Source of the DNA: Lutraria lutraria
Lineage: Eukaryota; Mollusca; Bivalvia; Venerida; Mactridae
DNA: 64,000 nucleotides
Assembly (NCBI GenBank): GCA_964023205.1
Contig: OZ026847.1
Span: 5,392,819 to 5,456,818 of the forward strand
Direction of reading: 5' to 3'
The first letter of the stretch is position 1; each line of letters begins with the position of its first letter. A program made the translations under genes and the position numbers. Shown here in pieces: positions 1 through 12,009 of this stretch. Under the pieces are notes generated by a model. The model did not search any database. It had not been told where the DNA came from and was given only the letters and a program-made list of their open reading frames with translations.

Positions 1-2750
1 CAATAGGTAAGACTTCCATAGCCGTCACTTGCTCGGTTCGCATGACTTTTGATGCGGACCGAAGTACTAGGTTTTCTACCTCAGCCATGTAATTGTTAAT
101 CTACAAATGTATGCCTGGTTCCCGTTTCATGTTTGCAGTGCAAGTTTAGTTTAAGTTCACTTTCTATGAGTAAAATGGAGTATACTCCGCGGAATACACA
201 ACAACACATCGGCCTAGTTTCAAATGACGACAAAATTATTCTTCAAGTTTGATGGCATGACTTTAAACTTTAATCAATAAGCCAGTTTTTCAACTAGCCC
301 ATTCTTGAATTGATGAAGTAACGCATGGTATTAATAGTTTCTGTCAATCGTTCATAACCAAATCAACAACATTTAGTCGTCAGCGAAAAAAGGTAAGAAA
401 AATAAGACAAAGCTAGCTTTTTTTGTATCAACAAATATGTTTTTGTCAAAAATGATGTAGAGCCAGAGTTTTCTCTGGAGATTTCATGTCACAACAAACC
501 TTCCGCAAAATGTTGAGAAATGAATCCTACATGTGTGTGAATTGTCTTGTATATCTAATCAGAAACTGATTAGAATGAGAACATGTAGAAATGGCATGGT
601 TCTAATGTTCAAAAGATATTCTTTTCCAATTATTATTGCCCACAGGGCCTCTGTGGAATTGAGTTAACACAGACAGAACTAGGAAAAGATTATTTATCAT
701 GTCTTGCTTAATTAACCAGGTTTGGGAGTTTCTGTTGAATAAAAGCATTCAGAGAACCAGAGTTCGAGGATATAGAACTTTAGATTCGCCCCGAGCTTGA
801 ATTTGATTTTTTTCTTTTTTGATCTTTTTCCAGATAATCACGATGAGTTCCACTTTGCGATTTCCTAGATCTAAAGGTACACCCCATACAAAGTGTCATT
901 CGTTGATAACTGTGATGTATTTTTTATATAATATAATGAAACTTACTCATAAACAACGAACTATTTGCAATGTCAGAAACATGATCGATGTAATAAGGTA
1001 CACATCTGTTATTCGCAATCTACGAGACTGGCCGCTTTCCAAATTTCAAAATATAGGATGTATTCAAGATACTAGCATACACTTAATGTTTTGTGAGCCA
1101 ACATTCAAATAATCGGTGACTTATTAAACGAAGACGTTTGGTTTCCCTTTTAGAAAAGTGCCCAATTCCTGGCTACATACTTAAATGTATTTATCAGTTT
1201 TTTACCGCTACGTGGTTCGTTACATCATTTTCTAAACACGAACCGACTTGAATCTAACACATCCAACTGATGGTTTACATAAAATTAATGTTTAAATGCT
1301 CACACATTGGTGATTGTAATTACTCCCATACAATTTAAATAATTAAGAACGTTGTAAGATAAAGACAGATTGATACGTGGCCTCTGATAGTAACCGTTCA
1401 ACTAAAACGTAATCAAAATGAAAAAACAAACAAGTCTACAATGTTTTATCATTTTCTGTGACTCGAAGCAAACAATTACTTTGACAAGATTTATGCGCCT
1501 ATCCGATTTTATTGTAATTCGATAACAAAACTATTAGGGCAATGTTTATCGGTAAATTTGCAGAATTTTACGGCAAATGCACAGGAGCCATTATTTTGAT
1601 GTACTATTTGGCATTGGTGTTTAATAGTTACATAGCACATTAGACATTATCATGCATGCTGTTGTTATAAATATTATATTTTAAGTTTGTTCATCTATTA
1701 AAAGTATGTGGATAGACGTATGGGTGTTGGATTAGCGTGATATCGTCGCATGTACGCAACAACACTGGCTGTAAGGATTAAATATTCGTTATCCGGCCGT
1801 GATTTTGTTATGCGTCCGATGCGGACACTCTCAATATTAAAATAAAGTTTGTTTAGTAATATTCCCGGGGGTGATTTGGTAGGTTACAGGGTAGATTCAC
1901 TTAATTGAGTTATCATAAGCACTTTATTAATTTCCGTTGCGGCAAACATGGGTAAATAGATGAGTTACACGAAGTTTCCTTATTGGTATACATATATAAC
2001 TTGTGAAATTGTGATACTGAACTACGCAACACCAGGCTATTGTAATGTAACTTTCAGATCTGAATTTAACAAATGAAATCTATTAACAACAATACTCCCG
2101 GAACTTGATTCATCCGGTAAAGCCGTTAACATATTAATGTCAACATTCATATTACAATGACACGAACAATGGCTGTTTATACAGGCATTTAATATCATGA
2201 AGTGAAAATAACACCTCATGGGTCCCCAGAAAATACAACATCCGAAAAACGGACCTTCCCATTTCCAATACCAACACCTTAAAGTCCCATAAGCTTATAA
2301 ATGTATTGATCCTAATAGTTTCTGTTTGTTCTATAACAGAGGAATCCGGTGTGTTTTCCTCTCGTGCATACTTTATAGCAAGAAAAAATGTTTCCGAAAC
2401 CACTATCGTATTTTTTTCAATATCATTGAAATAAATTCTATTTATAGAACACCTGTGTTTTCCCGCAGTCATGCTATGCACACGTAGTAAAGTGACGTCA
2501 CGCGCTCTACATATTTCAAGTTTACAAAAGCAAAAATCACAGTGAAATGAGTATTTTCAGACGAAAAAGGGCTTGTTTCGTCGGTAATAATTATCTTGGG
2601 ATGATATCAGCAATTAAATGTTTTGCATATATTTTTCTACAGCAAAAAGCTAATGGGGCTTTAATACATCCGAACAATCTCAACGCTATAACTGCTCAAT
2701 ACGTATTGTTCACATCACAGTTTTATTCATCATTATAAACCTTCTGTCAG
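1..2750. other. AT-rich non-coding stretch, no supported gene
   Basis: Short open frames occur here (for example 819-1112 on plus and 2152-2481 on minus). They have AT-rich, low-complexity translations, no recognisable motif, and no convincing splice pattern. No repeat family seen elsewhere in the window matches this part. It is best treated as intergenic or intronic DNA. Confidence 0.6.
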
Positions 2751-2763
2751 ATCTTCGGAAATA

Positions 2764-3196
2764 CAGTGCAGCCTCTCCAAAGCAACATCATTTGGGAGTA
2801 GCAAAATTATGTTGTTGTTTTGTGGCTGTTGGTTTAGAGAGGCTAAATTAATACTGTATTTTCATTTATTTTCGTTGGGCTCAATTTTCGTGGTTTTTAC
2901 TAAAATGGCTATTTCGTGGGGACATAAATTCGTGGATTTTGATTTTTGAAAAGAAATGCCTTATCTCTGCATTAAAATTCGTGGGGATTTGATTTCGTGG
3001 ATGGGACAACCAACGAAATCCACGAAATTAAATCCCCAACGAAAATTAATGATTCCACAGTAGTTAAATCGTGCAGTTTTGGGGCTGTTTATCTAGGGAG
3101 GTTCAATTAATAGTTCAGTCGTGCAGTGGAAAAATCATGCTGTTGTTAAAGGGAGGTTATTGCCCAAGAGAGAGCTGCTCTAGAGAGGTTGTACTG
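2764..3196. mobile_element. TA-flanked MITE (CAGTGCAACCTCTC family), split by another MITE
   Basis: The ends are inverted copies of one motif: the left reads CAGTGCAGCCTCTCC and the right reads GAGAGGTTGTACTG, each flanked by TA (2762-2763 and 3197-3198). Inner segments repeat 'GTTGTT' and 'GCTCTAGAGAGG', as in the copies at 25557, 54456 and 54824. TA flanks with short inverted ends suggest a Tc1/mariner-mobilised non-autonomous element. It contains no coding capacity. A second MITE at 2854-3060 sits inside it. Confidence 0.8.
2854..3060. mobile_element. Nested TA-flanked MITE (CTGTGGAATCATTAATTTTCG type ends)
   Basis: The left end is CTGTATTTTCATTTATTTTC and the right end is the inverted form GAAAATTAATGATTCCACAG, flanked by TA at 2852-2853 and 3061-3062. 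The interior is also palindromic, with several ATTTCGTGG/CCACGAAAT pairs. It interrupts the surrounding CAGTGCAACC-family MITE, so it inserted later. Confidence 0.75.
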
Positions 3197-3236
3197 TACG
3201 TCTACCATTTATGATCTACTAAGTAATTGGTTTTAA

Positions 3237-3593
3237 AGAGGCATACCCTACAACTGACAAACATTATGTGAAAGTGTGAAACTGTGTTAGATGTATATGT
3301 AAAACAATATATAATGGATAATTGCAAGAAGAACTTGAGTCATAAAATGAATAGTTAGGTACTAGCCGCAAAAATCTTAGCTATGGATAATAAATCACTT
3401 CCACCCAAAAATTGTACAACAAATTCCAAAGAGTTTCCAATCTTTTATGAAAACTAATATTTTTTGTGACTTTATTTTTAATTGGATGAATTTTTGGCTG
3501 AAACTTTCTTCGTCGGCTTTTTTCTTTACAAGCTTCTAATTTATCATCATTTTGCCTTGATTCTAGATGCACCAAGTTGTAGGGTATGCCCCT
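3237..3593. mobile_element. piggyBac-like MITE with TTAA target duplication, copy 1
   Basis: TTAA lies at 3233-3236 and 3594-3597. The inverted ends read AGAGGCATACCCTACAACT on the left and, inverted, AGTTGTAGGGTATGCCCCT on the right. The copy at 51411-51757 is closely similar along its whole length. Duplication of exactly TTAA is the hallmark of piggyBac transposition. The element is about 357 bp and non-coding. The open frame 3381-3575 lies inside it and is not a gene. Confidence 0.85.
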
Positions 3594-3599
3594 TTAAAA

Positions 3600-5890
3600 G
3601 CTATGGAATATACGAGTATAATCTCTATCCAGACCGTAGTTGTCGTTACATATCATGCTAATACATCTCTATCAACGCCCGAAAAGGAGTTAAAACATGT
3701 CACTGAGCCTACTCTAGTTTTCATTTGATACGCAAACGATTGCTTTTGTTTTTCTCCATATTGTTGCCTCATAATCTTTCACGATTGTGTTCAACTTCCA
3801 CGTTTGTTTCCACTTAACATTAACCTAATAACCGAATATAAACAAACGCGTTCCATCAAGAAATAGTGCGCTTGATAATTACAATATTTTCGGCGATTTT
3901 CTTGGAAATTATGTCTGCTTTCGCCTCCAACATATTGTATTGTCTATGTATGATAATTGATACGTTGTGCTGTTATACCTACCACAGTTTGTCTGTGTTC
4001 TAATTTATATGATATGTGTTAACAAACTATACTGTATCTCGTTCCTATGAAACATCACTAAATCTCTGTTTATCCAAAAACTTATATCACGATGTCAGTT
4101 TGTCTGTTCGGTACCGCCCGTGTTAGATATCAACCTATCCTTTCTCTTGAGACCGAACTAACTAACATTAATCCAAAATTTCAATCGTATAATTAAGAAA
4201 ACATTTTTCTTCAAGACAACGGGGTAAAAAATGCTCTCTAAACAAAATAAAAACAATAACAAAAAAAAACTTGACAAAAAAACAACGTCAATGGAACGAA
4301 TTGTTCGACGCATCATCATTTAGACGAAATATTCACCGACATGCAAGAGACCCATCTCGTAAAAATATGAATTATGATAACACTTTGTTTTGAACTAAGC
4401 AAAAGACGAATTCGAAGACAATAATGATGTTTTCAATCATTATGATACCTTAAATGTACAAGACAATTCATCATAAACTGCATGTGTCCCGAAATGGCAA
4501 GTTATAGAATGTTAATAATTTCCAATTTATACTGTATCTATATAGAGACGCTATTGAGTGTAAAAGACAAGACTGGCTTCGGTCTCTGTGATGAGGAATG
4601 TGTTGGTTATTTTATTTATGGAAAAAGATGAAAATAGTATAATAATACAAAAAGAGACGTTCTGATCTGTGATTACATGTTCCGATGTAATATACTTTTT
4701 ACACATATCTAACTAGAGCTTGTATCATGGCGCTAATTTGGTTTCACATCTTATCATAAAACTTGGCTTAGATCGACAAAACAAAATCAACACGAGTAAA
4801 CAATATAGAGCATATAAATTCTACGCCCTGCAATGTCATCGGGTCAATTAAAGACATGTCAATATTAGACAGCTGCTAATAAAAAAATATCTATCATAGA
4901 TGTACGTAGCTTGTTCATGACGTTTATAGCTTCCCTAAAATCAAAATGTTGCCTGGATCACAACAAACAAAAATAACACAATACCATACCATCTTTCCAT
5001 AGGCACTCGATTCCGTGATTGAATTAAACTCATCAAACAAGGCAAATCTGTCAAAAGAAAAATCTTCAAATTCTCCGCTATTGAGTGTATAAAAAGATCA
5101 AGGTAGCTCATTCGCCATCTTTTCGATTGACGGAAGTCATGATATCCTATATAGATTGGTCGCTAAAAAGCGTGGGTCCTGACATTCCTTCTAAAATGCG
5201 CGCGCTTTTCGTGAACCTTGCTTTCGTTGTAGTGTGCTAAATATAACCGTTCTGGCAGCTTTTAGTAATTGTTGACAAGCGAATGCGTACCCACATATCT
5301 TTATACGTAAGAATCTAATGTTTATTACATGATTTGGATTCCCGAATGACAGTTTGTATCTATCTTTAAAGTTAGTAATAAATGTCTAAATCACCGACGT
5401 TCGTATTTAATGTCGGTGTATATTAAAATACCAAAGCAAAAATGCCATTGCTACAAGTCTGTAATAAAACTTCGCATAACAAGAAGCCTTGTTAATTAAA
5501 GGGGTTGCATTCCTTTACGTCACATACTAACTGACCATTTATTGTATCAGTTGTTTCTGGTCTTTCACCTTTTCTATCTAAACACGAAAAAACGGGTAAC
5601 TTTTACCAACCATGTATTCCATTTATCCTGTTTCAACAGCAATATAGATCTCAAAATATTCCATTTATTTGGATTTAAAAACACGCGTGGTACCTTTCTT
5701 TGACAGCGTCATTACCGTTCTGCAACATGACCCGAACAATGGTCATGATGTTTGAATGATTGTTTCATATCAAGATTCAGGAATATAAAGTGACGTAAAT
5801 GAAGCAAATCACGTGACCCACTGACGTATTAAAGCCAAGTTTGTTCGATCACTGCTTTATTAGGTCTAAAAATATTGTAGAAACAGGATT
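3600..5890. other. Non-coding stretch, nothing recognised
   Basis: AT-rich sequence with no open frame of note on either strand, and no repeat that I could match to another place in the window. Confidence 0.6.
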
Positions 5891-5895
5891 AACTA

Positions 5896-6073
5896 CAGTG
5901 TAAACTCCATGAATGGTCACCTCCGAACAACAGCCACCCCCATGTTACAACCAGTATACTAGAAACCCAAATTTAATGTTTTATTATATTTTCACTCTCT
6001 CAACAACAGACACCTCCTTACAACAGCCATTTTTGTCCTTTCCATTAGTGGCTGTTGTACGGAGGTTGCACTG
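5896..6073. mobile_element. Short TA-flanked MITE related to the CAGTGCAACC family
   Basis: It starts CAGTGTAAACTCC after TA (5894-5895) and ends GGAGGTTGCACTG before TA (6074-6075). The interior carries 'CCTCCGAACAACAGCCAC' and its inverted counterpart 'AGTGGCTGTTGTACGGAGG', so it folds into a hairpin. The two overlapping short ORFs on opposite strands here are by-products of this palindrome. Confidence 0.75.
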
Positions 6074-6079
6074 TATTTC

Positions 6080-7620
6080 ATTCGATATTGATACGTTGTA
6101 CAAAACAGTACCTAATAAGTTGAAGCATAATTCATTGATCGAAAACGATATTTTTAAATGATCTCTAGAAGCGAATACATTTGTCAATATTTGAATCAAA
6201 TTGATGATTTATACTTTCGGAAGTTTCATTAAAATACTTAATTTCGTAAATGAATTATTTTGTACGATAATTGGGATTAGACCCATCGAAATTAATTGTA
6301 CCCTTTAAATTAATATAAATATGAAATAAGAAACAATTGCTACAAAAAAGACACAATTCTGAAAGTCAATTAGCAAACTCAAGCTTATACACAAGCTCAT
6401 AATTATGCCCTTTTACACTTTGTTTAAATATCGAAGCGTAATCAAAAGGCCAGGGTACACTGAAATATTGTCTATATGAATTATTAACAAGACTTTTGTT
6501 TTCATGAAATGGTATTCTATCCTCCCCACAAAAAAGGAATTCTCGTATCATAAGCCCTTCAAATATATCAAAATTGTTGTGTTCAAGAACCTTGAACAAG
6601 CTTAAAGCTATAGGTTTCATACTTTCATGTTTAATTATTGCACACACTAGTACTAGTACTTTCATAATAATATACAGTTACGAATGAATATGTTTAAACT
6701 AAATCATAAATTATGTGGCTAATGCCTTAAATACCGTCTTTGTTGTGTGAACCATTTTGCATGAGAGCCAATGGTCCGTAATTATGTTAAAGCGATTACT
6801 TAAATGCCAACATCAACAACTGATGTTGTCAACTCCAAAGGTGTCAGAGATAACGTGTCGTGTCAGTGTTTGGAAATGTCATTTAAAAACAGAGGAACTT
6901 CCACTATTTGGAGAAAACAACCACAAATTCATCCCACACATCACCATGTACGTTAAATGAACATGTATATTTCCTGCTTCATTTTACTCTAATAAATCTT
7001 TATACAAAAACTGCCAGTCTGTTTCCATTTTGATTTCTTTCATTTATATTCAATACACATTCAAAGGCCAAACAGCTCGTCTTTAATTTTAATGAAACAT
7101 TGTTCAAATGTTTTAATACCTGAGAGATTGTCTAATTACACAAGCGGAAGGATAATTGACGTATTATTTGTCTTGTTGAGTTTCGATAATCCAGTTCTTG
7201 AAATTCAGCAGAACATGTCAACATAATTGTCAAAGTATTACTTTTTGAGATAAATTATCACAAACATTTTTTATAGATTTCACAACGAACTCCTGCAATT
7301 TTATAATAAAAAAAAATATGTTAAATGACGTTCACTATTATCATGCAGAACATTATACTGCACCATTGGGGTTAGAGAGTGTTCACGCATTGGAATATGC
7401 GTGTCAACATGACAAGAACCAGATTTTGTGATGCAGTCATCTCAGTTTGTAAAATATGTTTGTATCAATCAGGATCAACAAGCTACACAAACACATATCT
7501 AAAAATATGGCACAGATGTCACAAGGGGAGCATGCATGTGCCTTTGGAATGCTTTAAGCACGAACAAGTAAACTATGTTTTATCTAGTATCTTTTTGGTA
7601 GCAAATTTTGTTTATAATTG
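6080..7620. other. Non-coding stretch, nothing recognised
   Basis: AT-rich. The frames 6366-6665 (minus), 6757-6960 (plus) and 7379-7654 (plus) show no domain or splice support. Confidence 0.55.
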
Positions 7621-7623
7621 CAG

Positions 7624-7776
7624 GAAGGACGAAAGCTTATGCAACAACTGCTAGCAATGTTTCATGAGGTTTTCCGAGCTCTTGGGAATGTGAATAATCG
7701 TCCAAGACACCTTAGGTGGATACCAAGTACCCCACAATCAGATCGGAAGGTTCTTCTGTCCTACCTATGCTATTAA
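7624..7776 (+). CDS. Possible terminal coding exon (weak candidate)
   Basis: A splice-acceptor-like TTTATAATTGCAG ends at 7623. From 7624 an open frame of 50 codons runs to TAA at 7774-7776. It begins EGRKLMQQLLAMFHEVFRAL and continues with basic and proline residues (RPRHLRWIP). The composition is more protein-like and less AT-rich than the flanks. I recognise no family and see no upstream exon, so this is only an exon-shaped frame and may be chance or decayed sequence. Confidence 0.2.
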   Translation, partial: EGRKLMQQLLAMFHEVFRALGNVNNRPRHLRWIPSTPQSDRKVLLSYLCY

Positions 7777-7887
7777 CGTCAGTATACCAAGACAACTATT
7801 ACAGTTAGATCGGAGTAAGATGCGGAGTGAGAGCCGATGAGTGAACATTCGAATCTCCGAGATATTGTGGTCTTTGTAACACAAGCA

Positions 7888-7965
7888 GTCAATCGGAGCT
7901 CCTCGGCGTTTGTCTCAAGAAAATGCCTCGGACATAATAGGTAGGCCGCCATTTTGTTTTGTTAT
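7888..7965 (+). repeat. Solo arm of the fold-back element found at 58291-59160
   Basis: The segment with AATCGGAGCTCCTCGGCGTT, GCCTCGGACATAATAGG and AGGCCGCCATTTTG matches the left arm of the long inverted repeat at 58291 (ATCGGAACTCCTCGGTATTT, CCTTGGACATAATAGG, AGGCCGCCAATTTG). No matching inverted partner was found nearby, so this is a truncated or solo copy. Confidence 0.6.
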
Positions 7966-8049
7966 GTTTCACTACATGTTGTTATATTGACCATGTATGT
8001 ACCTTATTATTATTATCCTCGTGAGAGTAAGATCAAATTTTTGCTGTAA

Positions 8050-8389
8050 GTGCATTTCATTGAAATTCCTTGGATTGCTCATAAGAGCAAAATCGCCCTT
8101 AACCCAAGGGCTTTTTTAAGAGCAAACTTTGTCCTAAACAAATGCGTTTTGGGATATATGATTAAATATTTGCTTTCGCTGCGCATTAATGTTAGAAAAC
8201 AGCGCGAACGCGTTAGAATCCCGGATGTTAACACTTGGCGGTGTCATTCTTATCTCCTTTAGAAGAGTAGGTCTTAATTCAAAATTTAACTTTAAGAACT
8301 GTTGTTGAAATGCACACAAGACAGTTCCTAAGATAATCTTAGGAACGCTCCTATATATCAGTTGTCCAAGGAATTTTAACGAAACGCAC
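8050..8389. mobile_element. Inverted-repeat MITE, about 340 bp
   Basis: The left end GTGCATTTCATTGAAATTCC followed by TTGGA is inverted at the right end (TCCAAGGAATTTTAACGAAA then CGCAC). Between them lies a perfect 10-bp stem with a 3-nt loop (8324-8346, GTTCCTAAGA / TCTTAGGAAC). No coding capacity; superfamily not determined. The two opposing ORFs over this region are artefacts of it. Confidence 0.65.
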
Positions 8390-8399
8390 CCCTGGATCC

Positions 8400-10820
8400 T
8401 AAGACTATGTCGTAACGTAACACACATATTTAAACAGGAGAGCATATGAACTACATGGTAATAACGATCAAGCTGAAGATGATCCAAACCCCTCCCAGGA
8501 AACAGATTAGTTATCTCTCATTGGATAAAACATCCAAGATAATCAGACAAAAGAGAAGACACAAATGACATAGCTGGCCAACATGGAACGCACTATAGTC
8601 AGTGAATCAATTAATGCCAATTGATATGTTTACTCAGACAATTGTACAAACAATAAAATGAAAAAAGAAACGCTTAAAGATAGAGGAGGTAACGAGAAGT
8701 GATCTATCATTGTCTTAAGAGATTTCAAACATTGTCTTTCTGACAAAATACGAAACATCGTCTAGACCAGATCCTGAAAATGCATATTACACAAAAAAAC
8801 CTGGCAAGCGCCTCATACATCAATGTCTATTTCCAACCTATATGAAGTATATGTTTTGATACATATATTCTGATATCTAACTTGATTTCACACAACAATT
8901 AAACCAAGCAGAAATAACGAACATCGCTAACACAGTATCACCATTAAGAATTGAAAGCTATATTAGCAACAATGTAAACTTTACAAATATCGTTATCACG
9001 CTACACCAATTATGATAGTAATTATCATCTAGTTTTGATCTGTAACCAAACGTTGAAAACGAACATTTCAAAGCAGTATAACTTGTTAGGTTAGTTTTGC
9101 ATTTCGGTACCAATTTTTTTCTACTAATAGCATTGGTTGCCAATGTCCAGTTGCTTTAACTTGGGTCAGTTTTACTCTTACTTAGTATGTAATACAATAT
9201 CACGACTGTTTCGCTCTGGTATGAAATCAAACTACACTGAACACAACACCCAACTACAACAAATTCTGCGTATCACTAAATGCCTTGGTTGCATGAAATA
9301 AACATCAATACGTCATCAAGACCTTCAGGTTTTTTGCTAGTACAAGAAATATTTATGAAAAGTGCATTAAGCGAAGAGATGAATGATAAAATTTATTTTA
9401 CATTTATTCGTTTTAAATGTAATATTCGTTTACTGAACCTCGATTCTAAATCAATTACGATGGTCGACAAATGCACTTAGATCCTAATCATTGCTTGTAA
9501 TACAATGTATGGAGTATGTCCATCATTTTGTAGTAGAAAACAAAAACAAATATGCAATGAAGGTAACTCAGAGCACGCTTGTGCGGTAGTTGCAATTTAA
9601 ACATACATTCAGACAATTTTATCAGCGTACAATCAGAGCGAATGTTTTCATCCTGTGTTTTAGTTTTAATTTTATCCCCTACATTAACCATTGTCGACAA
9701 TTTGAGGCATAATTTGTCAGCTACACAATTTAGGGAAGCATTGACCTGACGTTTGTCTGTGAATTTTGTATAAGATTTTTATTGATATCAATATTTGCCT
9801 GGACTTGTTAGTCTTTTATTTCCAATCCCTCCTGACGTTCATATGTGTGTGTTACAGTGAGTCCCGTGGGGAAACGCCTAGATGTACTGGGCTGCTCTGT
9901 TTTGTGCAATGCCATTGCGCGTTTTGGTACGTTGTATAGAGAAAGGTCTTCGAATGCTAATATCAGAACATCCGCACACAGTGGTAGAAGCCAACACCAT
10001 TTATAAGCTAAGTCTAATATTCTGATTAGTGCTTTCATATACCTTATACCAATTCTTTAACTTATTGAGCATTGTTTACATTAGCCTTTAGACCCGAGTA
10101 CTTCTTCCGTTATCTTCATCCGCTGTGAAAACATTTCCATTCCAAAATCTGTTTTATCATTGCTAACTTGGGTTTTCGTCAGCTGTACTTGGTCGGTAAT
10201 ATTGATAAGGCAATAGGTAGCCCGACAAGTCCATCTACGAGATATCTGAAATTAATGAAAAAATCCTCATTAATTGAAATTGTTGCAATAAGAACTATCA
10301 TATTGTATTATCTTTCGATTTATTTTGTTATAATTAAATCTTGTTTCACTGTTTTATGATAATGCTGGTTTGGAAGATTACCGCATGTCAAGGACTTATT
10401 GGAATGACTATTTGCCTTTGACTATTTGGAGTAAAGTGGTACCATTGTCTTAGTAATGGTTTATCTGTCTCATTTCAGATGATATATGGAATTTATATTG
10501 ATTTTAATTTACTTCTTCAATGACAACTTGATGTTACAAAATGTTCTTCAGACAGACAAGTATGTCAAGTTGTCTAAACCAATATTGTTAGTACGAATAA
10601 AACTTTATTTACATGAGGTTTGGTAATCGTTTATGACGATAAATTTGACAAAGTCTTGCACAAACTAAATTTACCACATGGCTATGCCTCCAGTGTTCTG
10701 CAAACTAATTTTAACCTGTTTACTAACTAGCCTGTCGAAATATACCTAAATATAAAACCTCTATTTTGATTTCTATTTCTTTTCACTGCAAGGGGCACGG
10801 ATAAATTGCTTGTTGAGTTT
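8400..10820. other. Non-coding stretch, nothing recognised
   Basis: AT-rich. Short frames on both strands (8958-9143, 9280-9480, 9488-9700, 9808-10038, 10168-10359) show no conserved motif and no clear splice sites. Confidence 0.55.
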
Positions 10821-10821
10821 T

Positions 10822-11035
10822 AATGCTTATATTTTAATAACGTGTCAAAATAATTCTATTGTATTCATTACGAAATACAATCAATGTTCATTCTAATGGA
10901 ACACGAATACAATGCTCGTTAAGATTAAAGCTTATTTTTTCCAAGAATGTATCAAAATTATTATTTTGCGTTCATTACAAAACGCAATCAATACTCATTA
11001 ATATGTTATATTTAGTAAATCAAAATAACTGGCAT
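10822..11035 (+). repeat. Diverged tandem duplication (about 107 bp unit), each unit with a hairpin
   Basis: Two similar units follow each other. Each contains a 7-bp stem and about a 7-nt loop: TTGTATT...AATACAA at 10859-10880 and TTGCGTT...AACGCAA at 10966-10987, with 'CATTAC' in both loops and 'TCAAT' after both. Two stem base pairs differ between the units in a compensated way. Confidence 0.5.
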
Positions 11036-11039
11036 GCCG

Positions 11040-11735
11040 ATTTGTTAGTACCAGTAGTGTCATTCATAAGTTCTGCGATTGTTCAATGTTTGTATGCCTT
11101 GGAAGACTTCATCGTGGTAATTAGGACGGGGAAAGCGATATTTTAAAAATGTATGTGGGCGAGGAATAAAATGCTCTCAATGGTTGGCCTTTGAAAATTC
11201 TAAATATCCAAAGATAATGTAGTAAATGGACCAAGTAGAAAGGATCGCGGTTAGATAAAGCTGGTAGATCTGATACAGAAGCACATAATATTATATTTGT
11301 ATCTAAAATATTTGACAAGATATAGTCTATCCAATTTGCTACTAGTATTGTCAACTTTCCGTTCCTTGTCGGCAGCGTTCCCGATAGACATTTTATTGTG
11401 TTTGCAATTCCAAGTTGATTCGTTTAGCCAAATAATTTAATGGGATTATAAAATAATATCATAAAAATATATATTCGTCTGTACATTAGGCTGAGACAGT
11501 CAAAAGTTGTCACCTCTTGTTATTTTAAAGTTTACAAAACTTCTTAGTATTTTAGTATACCAGATTCTTGTATATACCACTAGGTATACATTCTATGTTA
11601 AATTAATATATTCTTATTTTTATATTTAAAAGATTTATTCTAATATTCAACTCATTCACAATGTTGTAACCTTTCAAACTTTTATTTCACTATGGTCGAT
11701 GCCATGTTAACCTAGCGTATAATCATAATATATAT
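11040..11735. other. Non-coding stretch, nothing recognised
   Basis: AT-rich sequence with one short minus-strand frame (11121-11354) lacking any supporting signal. Confidence 0.55.
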
Positions 11736-11736
11736 A

Positions 11737-12006
11737 ACGTGGCCGTGTGGTTGGGTTATCTGTCATCGGATCGGGAGATCGAAGGTTAGAACCCCAGTTG
11801 GGACTGGGTTAGAACTGATGCGGTCGGTTGGTGAACCGCCAACTAGTTAAATAACGGTTACCTTAGGCCCATCTCAGCCAGGCACCCGGCAAAAGGAGAA
11901 GGGATTTGGGAGGTATTGTGCGGACGTTAAGATAGGGGTCTCATAAGCCAACTTGGCTGGCCCTTTCAAAAGGAGTGACACTATAATAAAATAAACCTTT
12001 ACCTTA
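11737..12006 (+). mobile_element. tRNA-headed SINE, family A, copy 1
   Basis: The head resembles a tRNA gene: a box-A-like TGGCCGTGTGGTTGGG and a degenerate box B (GGTTAGAACCC). A conserved body follows: CTGGGTTAGAACTGATGCGG, CATCTCAGCCAGGCACCCGG, AAGCCAACTTGGCTGGCCC, ending in CCTTTACCTTA. The same body recurs at 48538-48790 and, truncated, at 59867-59970. tRNA-like head plus shared body is the SINE signature. Box B has decayed, so the copy is old. Confidence 0.85.
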
Positions 12007-12009
12007 TGG

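Noticed and set aside
11737..11815. Possible tRNA gene
   Set aside because: Box B is degraded and the same body follows the head in other copies; it is a SINE head. The same applies to 48538, 59867, 35731 (minus) and 43852 (minus).
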